Below, piece after piece: positions 17,374 to 26,361 of a stretch of DNA of 56,397 bases. The stretch is from Candidatus Rifleibacteriota bacterium (GTDB lineage Bacteria > Muiribacteriota > Ozemobacteria > Ozemobacterales > Ozemobacteraceae), in the NCBI GenBank assembly GCA_018818125.1, contig JAHISQ010000129.1, positions 1-56,397 of the forward strand, given 5' to 3'. The number at the start of each line of letters is the position of its first letter. Within the stretch, counting starts at the first letter, position 1. Made by a program: the position numbers and the translations under genes. Below the pieces are notes generated by a model that was not told the DNA's origin, made no database searches, and saw only the letters and a program-made list of their open reading frames with translations.

Positions 17374-18288
17374 ATGTCTCTCGCAAATTTGTCATTCTTT
17401 GTCAATGAAGCCGGCACTAACATGAAGCGCTCGGCCATGATGGCTTTTATAACTATTTCAACCATAAGCATTGCACTGGTAATGATGGGAGCTTTCCTGC
17501 TTGCAACAATGAACCTGGAATCATTTCTGCAGCAGATGCAGTCAGAAGCGTTGGTTACAGCTTACCTCAAGTCGGGTTTTGCGATAACTGACGCTAAAAC
17601 TCTCAGTCTTAGACTAACCAGCTGGGAAGAGGTTGAAGACATCGAAGTTGTCACCCCGGATCAAGCTGCGCGCGAACTATTCAGCAGTCCCGATGACCAA
17701 CAACTCCTGAAGATTGGCTTTGGCGAGGGCAACAACCCGCTCCCCACCACCCTGCGCATAAAAATAAAATCTGGCAGCATACTTGAATCGCTGTTGCAGA
17801 AGCTCAAAATCGAGCCAATGATCGACAATATCAGCTACGGCGAAGATCTTTTTCAGCAGTTTCATGGCATGTCTCAACTGTTATGGCTGATCAGCCTGGT
17901 CATTGTTATCCTGCTTGGCCTCGCCTCACTCTTTATTGTTTACAACACGGTTCGACTCACACTTTTCATGCGCCGCGAAGAAATCGTGATAATGAAACTG
18001 GTTGGCGCCACCAACTGGTTCGTCAGAGGCCCATTTCTGGTCGAAGGCTTTATTCAAGGCCTGGTCGGCTCTTTTCTAGCCATAGTAGTCCTTTTCTCGG
18101 CATACAGATTCATGCTGGCCAAGCTCGCCGAACTGATTCCCTTCTTCACCGCCAATATCGGTTTTGAACAGCTGTTCAAGCTGTCAGCCAAGCTCCTGAT
18201 GATGGGTATAGTTCTTGGCATTTCCGGAAGCCTGCTGTCACTGCGCGACATCAGCAAATTCAGCAAGTCATCGCCAGAAGGGGTTTGA
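17374..18288 (+). CDS. ftsX: Cell division permease-like protein FtsX
   Basis: FtsX is the membrane subunit of FtsEX. It transmits FtsE ATP hydrolysis to a periplasmic hydrolase activator. The 304-residue protein shows the expected layout: a cytoplasmic N-terminus, membrane helix at about 22-45, a periplasmic domain of roughly 120 residues, then three more helices (beginning near LLWLISLVIVI, GPFLVEGFIQG and LLMMGIVLGIS). The motif IVIMKLVGATNWFVRGPF is typical of the family. A GGAG ribosome site precedes the ATG. The stop is three bases from the envC start. Confidence 0.95.
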   Translation: MSLANLSFFVNEAGTNMKRSAMMAFITISTISIALVMMGAFLLATMNLESFLQQMQSEALVTAYLKSGFAITDAKTLSLRLTSWEEVEDIEVVTPDQAARELFSSPDDQQLLKIGFGEGNNPLPTTLRIKIKSGSILESLLQKLKIEPMIDNISYGEDLFQQFHGMSQLLWLISLVIVILLGLASLFIVYNTVRLTLFMRREEIVIMKLVGATNWFVRGPFLVEGFIQGLVGSFLAIVVLFSAYRFMLAKLAELIPFFTANIGFEQLFKLSAKLLMMGIVLGISGSLLSLRDISKFSKSSPEGV

Positions 18289-18290
18289 CG

Positions 18291-19556
18291 ATGCCGTGCC
18301 GACGCGACCGACTGCTGCTGATCATAGCTCTGACTGTTGCAGTGCTGATAAATCTACCAGCTTTTGCAGGCAAGGACACGGATGGCCGCGTGCCGCGTGA
18401 GCCAGGGAGGGCGGAAGCGGCCAAAACCCGGCCAAAAGGAAACGATAACCTGCAGATCGAGATCGACTCAATCAATCTGCAACTTGATTATCTCAAGGTC
18501 AAGCTCAGCGACAGTCTTAAAAAAACCCGCAAACTCGAAGCCCGGATCAAGTCAAAACGAGACGAAATAACCCAGCTTCAGGCGCAGGTAGAACAGCTCA
18601 ATGAGCGCCAGAGCGAGATTACACTCAAAATCGCGGACATTGAAAAAGAGAGTCTTAATGCACGCGAACAGATAAATCTTCTGCTGGAAAGATTTCGTGC
18701 AAGACTTGTGCAACTGCACAAGATCAAACAGGGCACATTGATCGGCTCGGTTTTTTCGGCGCGCGATCTAAATTCGTTTTTAAACCGTTATCAGATGGTT
18801 AAGTATTTGCTCAACAGTGACAAGGAGTTGCTGCAACAGCTTAAAACTCATGATCTGCGCCAGCGCAAACTTGCAGTCGAAATGCAGGCCCGCCAGCAGC
18901 AACTTGAGTCGGGCAAAGTTGAGCTGGCCGAGAAGTCAAAAAAACTCGACACCGAAAATTCGGCATTCAGGGCCATGCTTTCGACGGTGCTGCTGGAGAA
19001 AAAATTGTTTTTAGAAAAGGAAAAGACTCTCGCTACAGCCCGCAAGCAGCTCGAAAGCGAAATCAACCGCATCGAAGAATCTCGCAATGCCCCAGACCTC
19101 GAAAGTGAGCTGGCAGTAGCTGCTCCTCTGCAAACAGAGCCGGCAATAGCTTCAGCACACCTGCCGGAATCTGCACCAGAAGCTGCTAAAATTATGAAAT
19201 TTATGTGGCCGGTCATCAAAGCCAAACGTCAGAGCCTTGACCAAACTGGTGATGAGCTCACCACCGCGCTCTATATTTCTACAATCGGCGAAACAGAGGT
19301 ACAATCTGCGGCCCGCGGCAAAGTTGCCTACCGTGGCAGTATAAGTGGGCTCGGCAATGTGCTTATAATCGGACATTCAAGAGGATTTTCCACGGTCTAT
19401 GCCCGCCTGGACGAAATATGGGTCGGGCTCGGTCAGATCGTGGAGCGCGGCGAAGTCATTGGCCGCATTATTGGCGGCCGCAACCTGACTCTGCAGTTTG
19501 AAATTCGTTTTGGCGGCAAGAAGCAACAACCGCTCGACTACCTGTCAGTAGAGTGA
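18291..19556 (+). CDS. envC: EnvC-like murein hydrolase activator (coiled coil plus degenerate LytM)
   Basis: This is the exported partner of FtsEX, expected to activate an amidase at the septum. A signal peptide covers residues 1-27. Two long coiled-coil stretches fill about 45-265. The C-terminal LytM/M23 fold (about 335-421) has lost its zinc ligands: the usual YAHL motif reads YARL, and the usual H-x-H region reads LQFEIR. It therefore should not cleave peptidoglycan itself, as known for EnvC. ATG 18291 is chosen over the TTG at 18285 because AAGGGG is well spaced before it. Position after ftsX fits the role. Confidence 0.9.
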   Translation: MPCRRDRLLLIIALTVAVLINLPAFAGKDTDGRVPREPGRAEAAKTRPKGNDNLQIEIDSINLQLDYLKVKLSDSLKKTRKLEARIKSKRDEITQLQAQVEQLNERQSEITLKIADIEKESLNAREQINLLLERFRARLVQLHKIKQGTLIGSVFSARDLNSFLNRYQMVKYLLNSDKELLQQLKTHDLRQRKLAVEMQARQQQLESGKVELAEKSKKLDTENSAFRAMLSTVLLEKKLFLEKEKTLATARKQLESEINRIEESRNAPDLESELAVAAPLQTEPAIASAHLPESAPEAAKIMKFMWPVIKAKRQSLDQTGDELTTALYISTIGETEVQSAARGKVAYRGSISGLGNVLIIGHSRGFSTVYARLDEIWVGLGQIVERGEVIGRIIGGRNLTLQFEIRFGGKKQQPLDYLSVE

Positions 19557-19567
19557 GTTTTTTTGTT

Positions 19568-19595
19568 TTTAACAAATATGTTAAAGTGTTATACT
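19568..19595 (+). promoter_or_regulatory. ctpA promoter with overlapping palindrome
   Basis: An extended -10 element (TG at 19587-19588, TATACT at 19590-19595) is preceded by TTAACA at 19569-19574 with a short 15-base spacer. A perfect palindrome, TTTAACA-AATA-TGTTAAA (19568-19585), covers the -35 region. The promoter is moderately supported; its use as an operator is inference. Confidence 0.5.
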
Positions 19596-19634
19596 TCAGT
19601 AAATCATGTTTCAGAGTCTTAAGGAGCATTTGTA

Positions 19635-21023
19635 ATGATCAAATATTTTTTTCGCGGCATAATCCTGACTGGAGTTATTATTGCGCTCCTGCTGACTTCT
19701 AGCGCTAAGCCGCTGTTCGCTTCATCTACCAATCTGACTTACTTTAAGTCGCTTGATCTTATAAGAAAAGTGCTTGAGCTGATCAAATCAGACTACGTCG
19801 AAGAAAACCTCGACGAGCAGAAACTGATCTACGGCGCCATCGAGGGCATGCTCAAAAAACTCGACGACCCCTACACCCGCTTTATGGAACCCAAGTCATT
19901 CAAGGAAATGCAGGTCGAAACTCAGGGCGAGTTCGGGGGGCTGGGCATAGTAATCTCCCTCAAAGACCGCATGCTTACGGTTATATCGCCGATCGACGAC
20001 ACCCCGGCAGCAAGGGCCGGAGTTCTGGCCGGTGATATGATAATAAAAATTGACGGCAAGGATGTTATCGACATCGCACTGCACGATGCTGTCAAATTGC
20101 TGCGCGGTCCGGTAGGAAGCAAGGTTATTCTTTCTATATTGCGCGAAGGCGACAGAGAAAGCCGTGACTATGAACTAACACGAGAAATAATCAAGCTGCC
20201 AAGCGTAAAATACTGGGTGATTGAACCCAACATCGGCTACATAAGACTGACTCAATTCATTCAAACTTCATCAGAAGATCTCGAAAAAGCCTTGATCGAC
20301 CTTGAAAAGAATGGTGCACAATCAATAATTCTGGATTTGCGCAACAACCCGGGTGGCCTGCTGACCTCAGCCGTCGAAGTTGGCCGCAAGTTCATACCCA
20401 AGGGCGATATTGTATCAATCAAGGGTCGCGACGGAGAAGAAAACACCTACAGTTCGTTTTTCAAATATCATCCGCTGCTACCCCTGATTGTTCTCATCAA
20501 CGAAGGCTCGGCTTCGGCATCAGAAATTGTTGCCGGTGCAGTTAAAGATAACAAGCGCGGACTGCTGGTCGGTCGCAAGAGTTATGGCAAAGGTTCGGTT
20601 CAAACCGTCATTTCGCTCAACGACGGCTCAGCAATGGCGATGACCACTGCTCTCTACTACACTCCATCAGGTATAAACATTCACAAAACAGGTATCGAAC
20701 CTGACATCAATGTCGAACTGCCAAAATTTGACGAGAGCAAGCAGGAAGAGATACGCAAAGCAATAGAACTCGATCAAAAGTATCTGCAGAAGCTCAGCAA
20801 TGCTACCTTGACTGCCGAACTCAGTTCAGGCACTATTACGATCACCGGCGAAGGCGATGCTTCAGAAACTTATAAATTAAGCGGCTTTGTCGAACCACCC
20901 GACAGCTTCACCCACAATAAACTGCAGATGTTCGTCATTAATCCCTATGACACACAGTTGCAGCGTGCAATCGACATTCTCAAATCTACCGCAGTCTTTC
21001 TGCCGCTGATGAATGAAAAATAA
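19635..21023 (+). CDS. ctpA: Carboxyl-terminal processing protease (S41 family)
   Basis: CtpA is an exported serine protease that trims periplasmic or membrane proteins from the C-terminus. A signal sequence or anchor (about 7-30) is followed by an N-terminal helical segment, a PDZ domain (about 95-180) and the S41 catalytic domain. The catalytic triad positions are all present: Ser294 in GSASASEI, Asp305 and Lys319 in SYGKGS, at the same spacing as in E. coli Prc. An AAGGAG ribosome site precedes the ATG. Its place after ftsEX-envC and before pilus genes suggests envelope maturation, possibly control of a peptidoglycan hydrolase. Confidence 0.95.
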   Translation: MIKYFFRGIILTGVIIALLLTSSAKPLFASSTNLTYFKSLDLIRKVLELIKSDYVEENLDEQKLIYGAIEGMLKKLDDPYTRFMEPKSFKEMQVETQGEFGGLGIVISLKDRMLTVISPIDDTPAARAGVLAGDMIIKIDGKDVIDIALHDAVKLLRGPVGSKVILSILREGDRESRDYELTREIIKLPSVKYWVIEPNIGYIRLTQFIQTSSEDLEKALIDLEKNGAQSIILDLRNNPGGLLTSAVEVGRKFIPKGDIVSIKGRDGEENTYSSFFKYHPLLPLIVLINEGSASASEIVAGAVKDNKRGLLVGRKSYGKGSVQTVISLNDGSAMAMTTALYYTPSGINIHKTGIEPDINVELPKFDESKQEEIRKAIELDQKYLQKLSNATLTAELSSGTITITGEGDASETYKLSGFVEPPDSFTHNKLQMFVINPYDTQLQRAIDILKSTAVFLPLMNEK

Positions 21024-21040
21024 CGTTCAGAGGTAAAAAA

Positions 21041-21643
21041 ATGCACACCAGCTTTTCTACCAAAATGAGCAAGCCCGCGCATCCGCGCGAAGGCGTCTCT
21101 TTGGTAGAGATCCTAGTTGTAACCGTTGTCATCTCGTTGATGGCTGCTATTTCCTTTCCGGTCTTCAAGATCGTTCAGCAGCGCGAAAAGGAACGGCGGT
21201 TGCGAATAATCCTCTATGATGTGCGAACCGCCATTTCGGGCAGTAAGTCAGCATTGTCCAGCCGCGAATTCACCGACGGCTACCGCACTTTTGTAACACT
21301 CTCCGGACTTGCCCAAATCACCGACGATGCGTCAAAAACTCTTTTCTTAAATACCCTTGCCAATGATGGCTATGGATTTCCTGGAACAATGGCCAGTCTG
21401 ACCACCCCGCCGTTTACTTTTGACATTCCAATAAGCGCTATTCCGGGTGATATTGTAGCTATAAAGGTTGATCGCAAGTTTCTCAGACCCAGGCCAGCAA
21501 CAGACGACTTGCCCCCGCACCCCTTCACCAGCTGGAATCCAAACGCCACCTGGACTAAAGTTCTCAAAAACGGCAATATCACTGACATCAGGTCGGATGG
21601 CGCCGGACTGGCTCTGAATGGGAGTATCACCGATGACTGGTAA
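21041..21643 (+). CDS. Prepilin-like protein (type IV pilin/pseudopilin)
   Basis: This is a 200-residue protein with a class III signal sequence. A 17-residue charged leader ends REG, followed by VSLVEILVVTVVISLMAA, with the conserved Glu at mature position 5. The rest is a single C-terminal domain without an obvious cysteine pair. It should be cleaved by a prepilin peptidase (not in the window) and packed as a minor pilin or pseudopilin. It begins 17 bases after ctpA, and its end overlaps the next prepilin gene. Confidence 0.85.
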   Translation: MHTSFSTKMSKPAHPREGVSLVEILVVTVVISLMAAISFPVFKIVQQREKERRLRIILYDVRTAISGSKSALSSREFTDGYRTFVTLSGLAQITDDASKTLFLNTLANDGYGFPGTMASLTTPPFTFDIPISAIPGDIVAIKVDRKFLRPRPATDDLPPHPFTSWNPNATWTKVLKNGNITDIRSDGAGLALNGSITDDW

Positions 21644-22208
21644 ACATCGCAATGGCTTCTCCCTTTTTGAAATGCTTATAGTCGTGGCAATCGTTGGCAT
21701 GATTGCGCTTGCTACTGTCCCAGTAGCCGAAATAACCTACATTAAAACACAAGAAACGCAACTGGAAAAAAATATGGCTGACATACGCCAGGCAATCGCT
21801 TTATGGAAACGAGACTGCCGGAATGTCGTAGTTGCACGATATGGGTATAATAAGCTCTTTGAGGTGCCTGACAGTCAACTTTACCCGCCAACGCTGGAGG
21901 CTTTGACAAAATCAATGTCTCACCCAATACTGGCCACAGACGGAAGCATCCTGCAGGACAGTGTGCCCAGCGACATCTATTTTTACTCACAGCCATACCT
22001 GCAAAGAATCCCACAAGACCCCTTTGTTGGCGCAGCAAGCTGGACAATACACTGCGCATCGGGCACGACAGGATTTTATGAAAACGGTAATACTTGGATG
22101 CCGGCATCTGCCTCAGGAGTATTCGACATTTCCTGTGTTGACAATACTGGAAACCAGCGACGCGGTTTTGTTACAGCGATCGATGGAACCAAATATACAG
22201 ACTGGTGA
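21633..22208 (+). CDS. Prepilin-like protein (GspG-like minor pilin)
   Basis: This 191-residue prepilin has a short leader (MTGKHRNG) before FSLFEMLIVVAIVGMI, with Glu at mature position 5. The body contains SLYPPTLEAL-like and IPQDPFVG motifs that resemble the GspG major-pseudopilin pattern. The ATG at 21633 is preferred to the in-frame ATG at 21618 because GGGAG is eight bases ahead of it. It overlaps the upstream gene by 11 bases. Two Cys residues near the C-terminus could form a disulfide. Confidence 0.85.
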   Translation: MTGKHRNGFSLFEMLIVVAIVGMIALATVPVAEITYIKTQETQLEKNMADIRQAIALWKRDCRNVVVARYGYNKLFEVPDSQLYPPTLEALTKSMSHPILATDGSILQDSVPSDIYFYSQPYLQRIPQDPFVGAASWTIHCASGTTGFYENGNTWMPASASGVFDISCVDNTGNQRRGFVTAIDGTKYTDW

Positions 22209-22216
22209 GGAAAAAT

Positions 22217-22825
22217 ATGACTAAAAAAGGTTTTACTATAATTGAGCTCCTGATAGTGATAGCCATTATCAGCATTCTGGTCGGGGTGGCAGTGCCGTAT
22301 TACAATGATTACATCTACGACGCCCGCCTGTCTACGCTAAGACAAAACCTGGCGAGCTATCGCAGCGTGCTCAATCAGTTTCGCGGCGATAACTCCCGGG
22401 GTCCATTCTTAGTGCCGGTCAGCAGCGGCACATTTTCCTTACATGTCGATCCGAGATCAGGTAATGCCAGTGGCTCAGAACTTGTTTCCGGGTCAGTTCA
22501 AAATATCAGTAACGTTTTCGTGCGACGCAGTAATCTTAAATACCTCCTATCAATGCCAGTGTTTTTAAATCCCAAAGACGGTTCGCCCATACCCTCGTCA
22601 GACTGGACGCTTGGGAGTCCATCGGCCTATTACTATGATGTCGATACCAACGGAACATTTGATATAGGAACTGAGTTCGCTTTTGCAGACTACGATAACA
22701 ACGCAAGTTTCACTGCCTCTATTGATGCCCAGATACTCAACAGCGTAGCACTCAGTGGGTCTGGGGCTGGAGATCCACTCGACTACACCAGTTTCGTTGT
22801 CACTGCAGATGGTGTCGACTATTAA
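22217..22825 (+). CDS. Prepilin-like protein
   Basis: This is the third prepilin in a row, 202 residues. The leader MTKKG is followed by FTIIELLIVIAIISILVG, the closest of the three to a standard type IV pilin N-terminus, with Glu at mature position 5. The C-terminal part is rich in Asp, Asn and Ser (DVDTNGTFDIG, FADYDNNAS), which may bind calcium. An upstream GTG at 22205 is in frame, but GAGG six bases before the ATG at 22217 makes that the likely start. It is followed by a 100-base gap before pilB. Confidence 0.87.
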   Translation: MTKKGFTIIELLIVIAIISILVGVAVPYYNDYIYDARLSTLRQNLASYRSVLNQFRGDNSRGPFLVPVSSGTFSLHVDPRSGNASGSELVSGSVQNISNVFVRRSNLKYLLSMPVFLNPKDGSPIPSSDWTLGSPSAYYYDVDTNGTFDIGTEFAFADYDNNASFTASIDAQILNSVALSGSGAGDPLDYTSFVVTADGVDY

Positions 22826-22873
22826 ATAACATCTGATATATAGCCGCTAATTTACAGCTTTGCTGAAAAATAA

Positions 22874-22902
22874 TTAACAAATGAATTTGATGTGCCGATA
22901 CT
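22874..22902 (+). promoter_or_regulatory. Possible internal promoter for the pilB-pilM-pilN operon
   Basis: TTAACA (22874-22879) and GATACT (22897-22902) are 17 bases apart in the only sizeable gap of the pilus cluster. The start would fall near the ribosome site GAGGAAGGA before pilB. Match quality is moderate. Confidence 0.4.
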
Positions 22903-22925
22903 TGTGAGGAAGGACTAACTAAAAC

Positions 22926-24701
22926 ATGGCCGCAGACTTTCTAAAAAGAAAAAGAATCGGTGAGATCCTGGTTGAAATGCGTGCTGTCACAACGGAACAG
23001 CTCGAAAGCGCACTCAAGCGTCAGCCTTCTCTTCGCAGGATGCTTGGCGAAATTCTCATCGACGATAAAGTTATCAACGAAGAAACTTTGTTTCGCGGCC
23101 TGTCCATGCAACATGGTATCGAGTTTGTCAATCTCAGCACGACTGATCTCAGCCCCGACTTGATCAGACAGATTCCAGAAAGTCTGATTAAAACTTACAA
23201 ATTTATTCCTATTCGCAAAGAGCCAAAATCTTTGACCATTGCAGTATATGACCCGACCAACAACAAGATGTTTGACAGCATCAAGATGGCAACCGGGTTC
23301 ATGTTCATCAAATGGGTGCTGGCCACTAAAACCCAGATTCTGCAAATCATCAACGAAGTGCTGTATCGCCCACAGAACGTTCTCGACAATGTGCCGATCG
23401 ACGAACTGCTCAAAGACGTTAAGCTTGAATTCACCAAAGAAGAGAACCTCTTCTCTGAAGCTTTTGCAAACACTGGGAGTCAGAGCGACCTCAACCTTGA
23501 AGAACTCAAGCGTGAATCAGACCAGACCTCGATTGTAACGCTGGTTCATAAAGTCATTCTTGATGCCGTTAAGATGAGAGCATCAGACGTTCATATTGAA
23601 GGATTCGAAAAGATCATTCAGGTCAGGTATCGTATCGACGGTATTCTTTATGACATTCTGCCGATCGAAAAAGCTGCCCAGATGGCGATTATCTCGCGTA
23701 TAAAAATCATGTCGAATCTTGACATCACTGAGCGCTTCATGCCACAGGATGGCAACTTCAAACTCAGAGTGAAGAATCAGCAGATCGAGTTCCGTGTTGC
23801 GATTCTGCCCTCTATTTATGGGCAGAACTGTACGATCCGTATTCTCGATGCTGGCCGCGTCAATCTTGACCTCAAGGGCCTTGGCTTTCACGACGACGAT
23901 CTAAGAATTTTCGAATATAACATTGGTAAGCCCTGGGGACTTTGTCTGCTCGCCGGTCCAACCGGTTCGGGTAAAACGACAACTCTTTACTCGGCACTTT
24001 CTATAATCAACAGTCGCCAGAAAAAAATCATTACAGTAGAAGACCCGGTCGAATTCAAAATTCCTGGCGTGCACCAGATGCAGGTTTTTGAAAACAAGAA
24101 CGACCCCAGCCGCTCGCTGACTTTTGCGCGTGGTCTTCGCTCAATTCTGCGTCTTGACCCGGACATTATTCTCGTCGGCGAAATCCGCGATTACGAAACC
24201 GCTGAAATTACAGTTAAAGCGGCTCTTACCGGTCACATGGTTTTCTCGACAATTCACGCCAATACAGCAATTGAAACGATCAATCGTCTCGAAAACATAG
24301 GTATCGACCCATACCTCTACGCTTCAGCGCTATGTCTACTGGTTGGACAGCGTCTGGTCAGAAAGATTTGCCCACACTGCAAAACTGAAATCGAGCAAAC
24401 ACCTTATCTGGCAGCTTCTCTCGGGATCGAAATGAAAGAGCTCGAAACTCACAAACTGTATCGCGGCATGGGCTGCAAATCTTGCAACAACAGCGGCTTC
24501 AGAGACAGAACTGGTCTTTATGAAGTCATCGAAGTAAACCATGAACTCAAGGAAATGATAGGTCAGCGCCGCTCCAGCATGGAGCTGACGACATTCCTGC
24601 GCAAACGCAAGGTCAAAACCCTCTCTGAATGCTGTCTGGCAAAGGTTCTCGAAGGCGAAGTGCCTATCGAAGAATATATCATGATCAATATGGGAAGTTA
24701 A
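22926..24701 (+). CDS. pilB: Type IV pilus assembly ATPase PilB (GspE family)
   Basis: PilB is the cytoplasmic hexameric motor that drives pilus extension. The 591-residue protein has a MshEN/GspE N-terminal domain (about 1-150), which in relatives can bind cyclic di-GMP, and a C-terminal ATPase domain. Walker A GPTGSGKTT lies at 344-352, then the VTVEDPVEF Asp box, Walker B DPDIILVGEIRD and the TGHMVFSTIHANTA His box. A four-cysteine zinc site is present (C482, C485, C517, C520), typical of extension ATPases. GAGGAAGGA precedes the ATG at a rather long 12-base spacing. Confidence 0.96.
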   Translation: MAADFLKRKRIGEILVEMRAVTTEQLESALKRQPSLRRMLGEILIDDKVINEETLFRGLSMQHGIEFVNLSTTDLSPDLIRQIPESLIKTYKFIPIRKEPKSLTIAVYDPTNNKMFDSIKMATGFMFIKWVLATKTQILQIINEVLYRPQNVLDNVPIDELLKDVKLEFTKEENLFSEAFANTGSQSDLNLEELKRESDQTSIVTLVHKVILDAVKMRASDVHIEGFEKIIQVRYRIDGILYDILPIEKAAQMAIISRIKIMSNLDITERFMPQDGNFKLRVKNQQIEFRVAILPSIYGQNCTIRILDAGRVNLDLKGLGFHDDDLRIFEYNIGKPWGLCLLAGPTGSGKTTTLYSALSIINSRQKKIITVEDPVEFKIPGVHQMQVFENKNDPSRSLTFARGLRSILRLDPDIILVGEIRDYETAEITVKAALTGHMVFSTIHANTAIETINRLENIGIDPYLYASALCLLVGQRLVRKICPHCKTEIEQTPYLAASLGIEMKELETHKLYRGMGCKSCNNSGFRDRTGLYEVIEVNHELKEMIGQRRSSMELTTFLRKRKVKTLSECCLAKVLEGEVPIEEYIMINMGS

Positions 24702-24704
24702 TTG

Positions 24705-25772
24705 ATGGCAAGGTTCGGATCTAAAATCAATACGGTTCTTGAAATGGGAACCTACGAAATGCGGCTTCTGGTGTTAGAATCAGCGGTTGCAGGAGAAATA
24801 CGACTGAAGAAGTGTTTGTCAACAGACACTCCCAAAGACTTTGTCGTATCAACCTTTATCGAATTCCCGATAATGGAAGCCGAACCTGTCCGCAAGGCCG
24901 CTGCCTCTTTGATAAAAGAGGCCAAACTCTCTTACGAAAACGTGATGGTGATGATGCCGGATCATTCTTCACTGGTCAATATTCTGGTGACACCGCCACG
25001 ATATTCGCGCAAGGAAATGGAAGAAGCGGTCAAGGAAGATCTTGAACCAGTCATGCCGCTGCCCTATGACAACTGGTTTATGACCCAGCAGAGTGTTGGC
25101 AGCTGGGAAGAAGACGAGATCGTTCTGGCTATTGCCACCATCAAAAACAACCTGCTCGAAGCCGGCAGCATTGTTCAAAGAGCCGGACTTAACCCGATAA
25201 TGATGGATCTCAATTTTTTCAATGTAGCCAATCTGATTGAGCATTATCTGGTAAATACCGATAACAAGGGCAAAAACATCTGTCTTATCCATCTTGGGCA
25301 TGAATCAACCTCGGTTGGTGTATTCAAGGACGGATTACTACGTTCATTACAAAATCGGCCGATTGGTGCTTATGACTTTACCAAACAGCTCAGCAAGCAC
25401 TTTCACGTTCCTGAGCCAGATGCTGATCAATTCAAGCGCAACGAAAACTTCTTTTTGCCAGAACCTTCGCCAGAACAGGATGTGCAATATAACTTTACCG
25501 TTATTAAAAATGTATTCGCTCTGCTTTGTCGCGAAGTATTCGGTGCTATCGAAAGCTACCTGACCAAATTTAGAGAATTCACCATCCATGAAGTAATTAT
25601 TTCTGGTGGTGGTGCTAATTTCGAAAACATTCACGTTCTGCTTGGAACCAATCTGAATACAAAAGTTAGATGTGTGTCTGAACTATACCAGCTCTCTGTG
25701 GCTGGCAAACCAGTCAATGATGCCGAACGCAACTCACTGGCCGCGGCCTGTGGCTGCTTTTTGAGGGAATAA
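24705..25772 (+). CDS. pilM: Type IV pilus assembly protein PilM
   Basis: PilM is an actin-like cytoplasmic protein that binds the N-terminus of PilN and links the motor to the inner-membrane platform. The 355-residue protein has the family pattern: an N-terminal MGTYEMRLLVLES-type beta strand pair, the second phosphate-binding loop (LIHLGHESTSVGVF) and the adenosine motif ISGGGANFENI. A TTG at 24702 is in frame, but the ATG at 24705 with GGGAAG upstream is preferred. It starts three bases after pilB and ends one base before pilN. Confidence 0.9.
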   Translation: MARFGSKINTVLEMGTYEMRLLVLESAVAGEIRLKKCLSTDTPKDFVVSTFIEFPIMEAEPVRKAAASLIKEAKLSYENVMVMMPDHSSLVNILVTPPRYSRKEMEEAVKEDLEPVMPLPYDNWFMTQQSVGSWEEDEIVLAIATIKNNLLEAGSIVQRAGLNPIMMDLNFFNVANLIEHYLVNTDNKGKNICLIHLGHESTSVGVFKDGLLRSLQNRPIGAYDFTKQLSKHFHVPEPDADQFKRNENFFLPEPSPEQDVQYNFTVIKNVFALLCREVFGAIESYLTKFREFTIHEVIISGGGANFENIHVLLGTNLNTKVRCVSELYQLSVAGKPVNDAERNSLAAACGCFLRE

Positions 25773-25773
25773 C

Positions 25774-26340
25774 ATGAAGTATCAGTTTGACCTGCTACCA
25801 AAGGAATATAAAAGCCTGCCCCGCGACACACTGGGCATAGCGATGGCATTATTGACCATTCTGGTCACCATTTCAGCTATTGGAAGTATGTCAATAAAGA
25901 ACCACAGTGAACTTTCGGCTGTTCAGGCACAAGTAGACGGGATGGATACGCAGGTGCGCGACATGGTCGAAAAAACTGGCGCTTTACAGCCGCCGATAAG
26001 CGAAATCAACTCTCTCAAAAACAGCATCACATTCATAAACGAGAACCTTGATACCCCTGGCACCAGCCTTGTAGATTTTCTTGCCACGCTGGAGGCTTCG
26101 GTGCCTGATCGAGTTGTAATCACTGACATAAGCCCCAAAAATTTTACTAATATTAAACAGAATTTTACTCTCAGCGGCGAAGCGTCAACCATATTTGACG
26201 TGCTTGAATTTGCCAATCGACTTGAACAGAGCGGAAAATTCACCGCGATGCTCAAATCCACTGCGAATGTTACACAAGATGAAGGCTCAGTCCAGAAATT
26301 CACCCTGGATTTCACCTATCTGGCGACAAAACGGAAATAA
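25774..26340 (+). CDS. pilN: Type IV pilus assembly protein PilN
   Basis: PilN is a bitopic inner-membrane protein of the alignment subcomplex. The 188-residue protein starts with the conserved short cytoplasmic peptide (QFDLLPKEYK) that PilM binds in relatives. It then has one membrane helix (about 23-45), a coiled coil and a small periplasmic ferredoxin-like domain (VVITDISPKNF, then ILEFANRLEQSGKF-like). The order pilM-pilN-pilO confirms the assignment. A GAGG ribosome site precedes the ATG. Confidence 0.88.
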   Translation: MKYQFDLLPKEYKSLPRDTLGIAMALLTILVTISAIGSMSIKNHSELSAVQAQVDGMDTQVRDMVEKTGALQPPISEINSLKNSITFINENLDTPGTSLVDFLATLEASVPDRVVITDISPKNFTNIKQNFTLSGEASTIFDVLEFANRLEQSGKFTAMLKSTANVTQDEGSVQKFTLDFTYLATKRK

Positions 26341-26361
26341 CTTTGATCAGAAGGAAATGAC

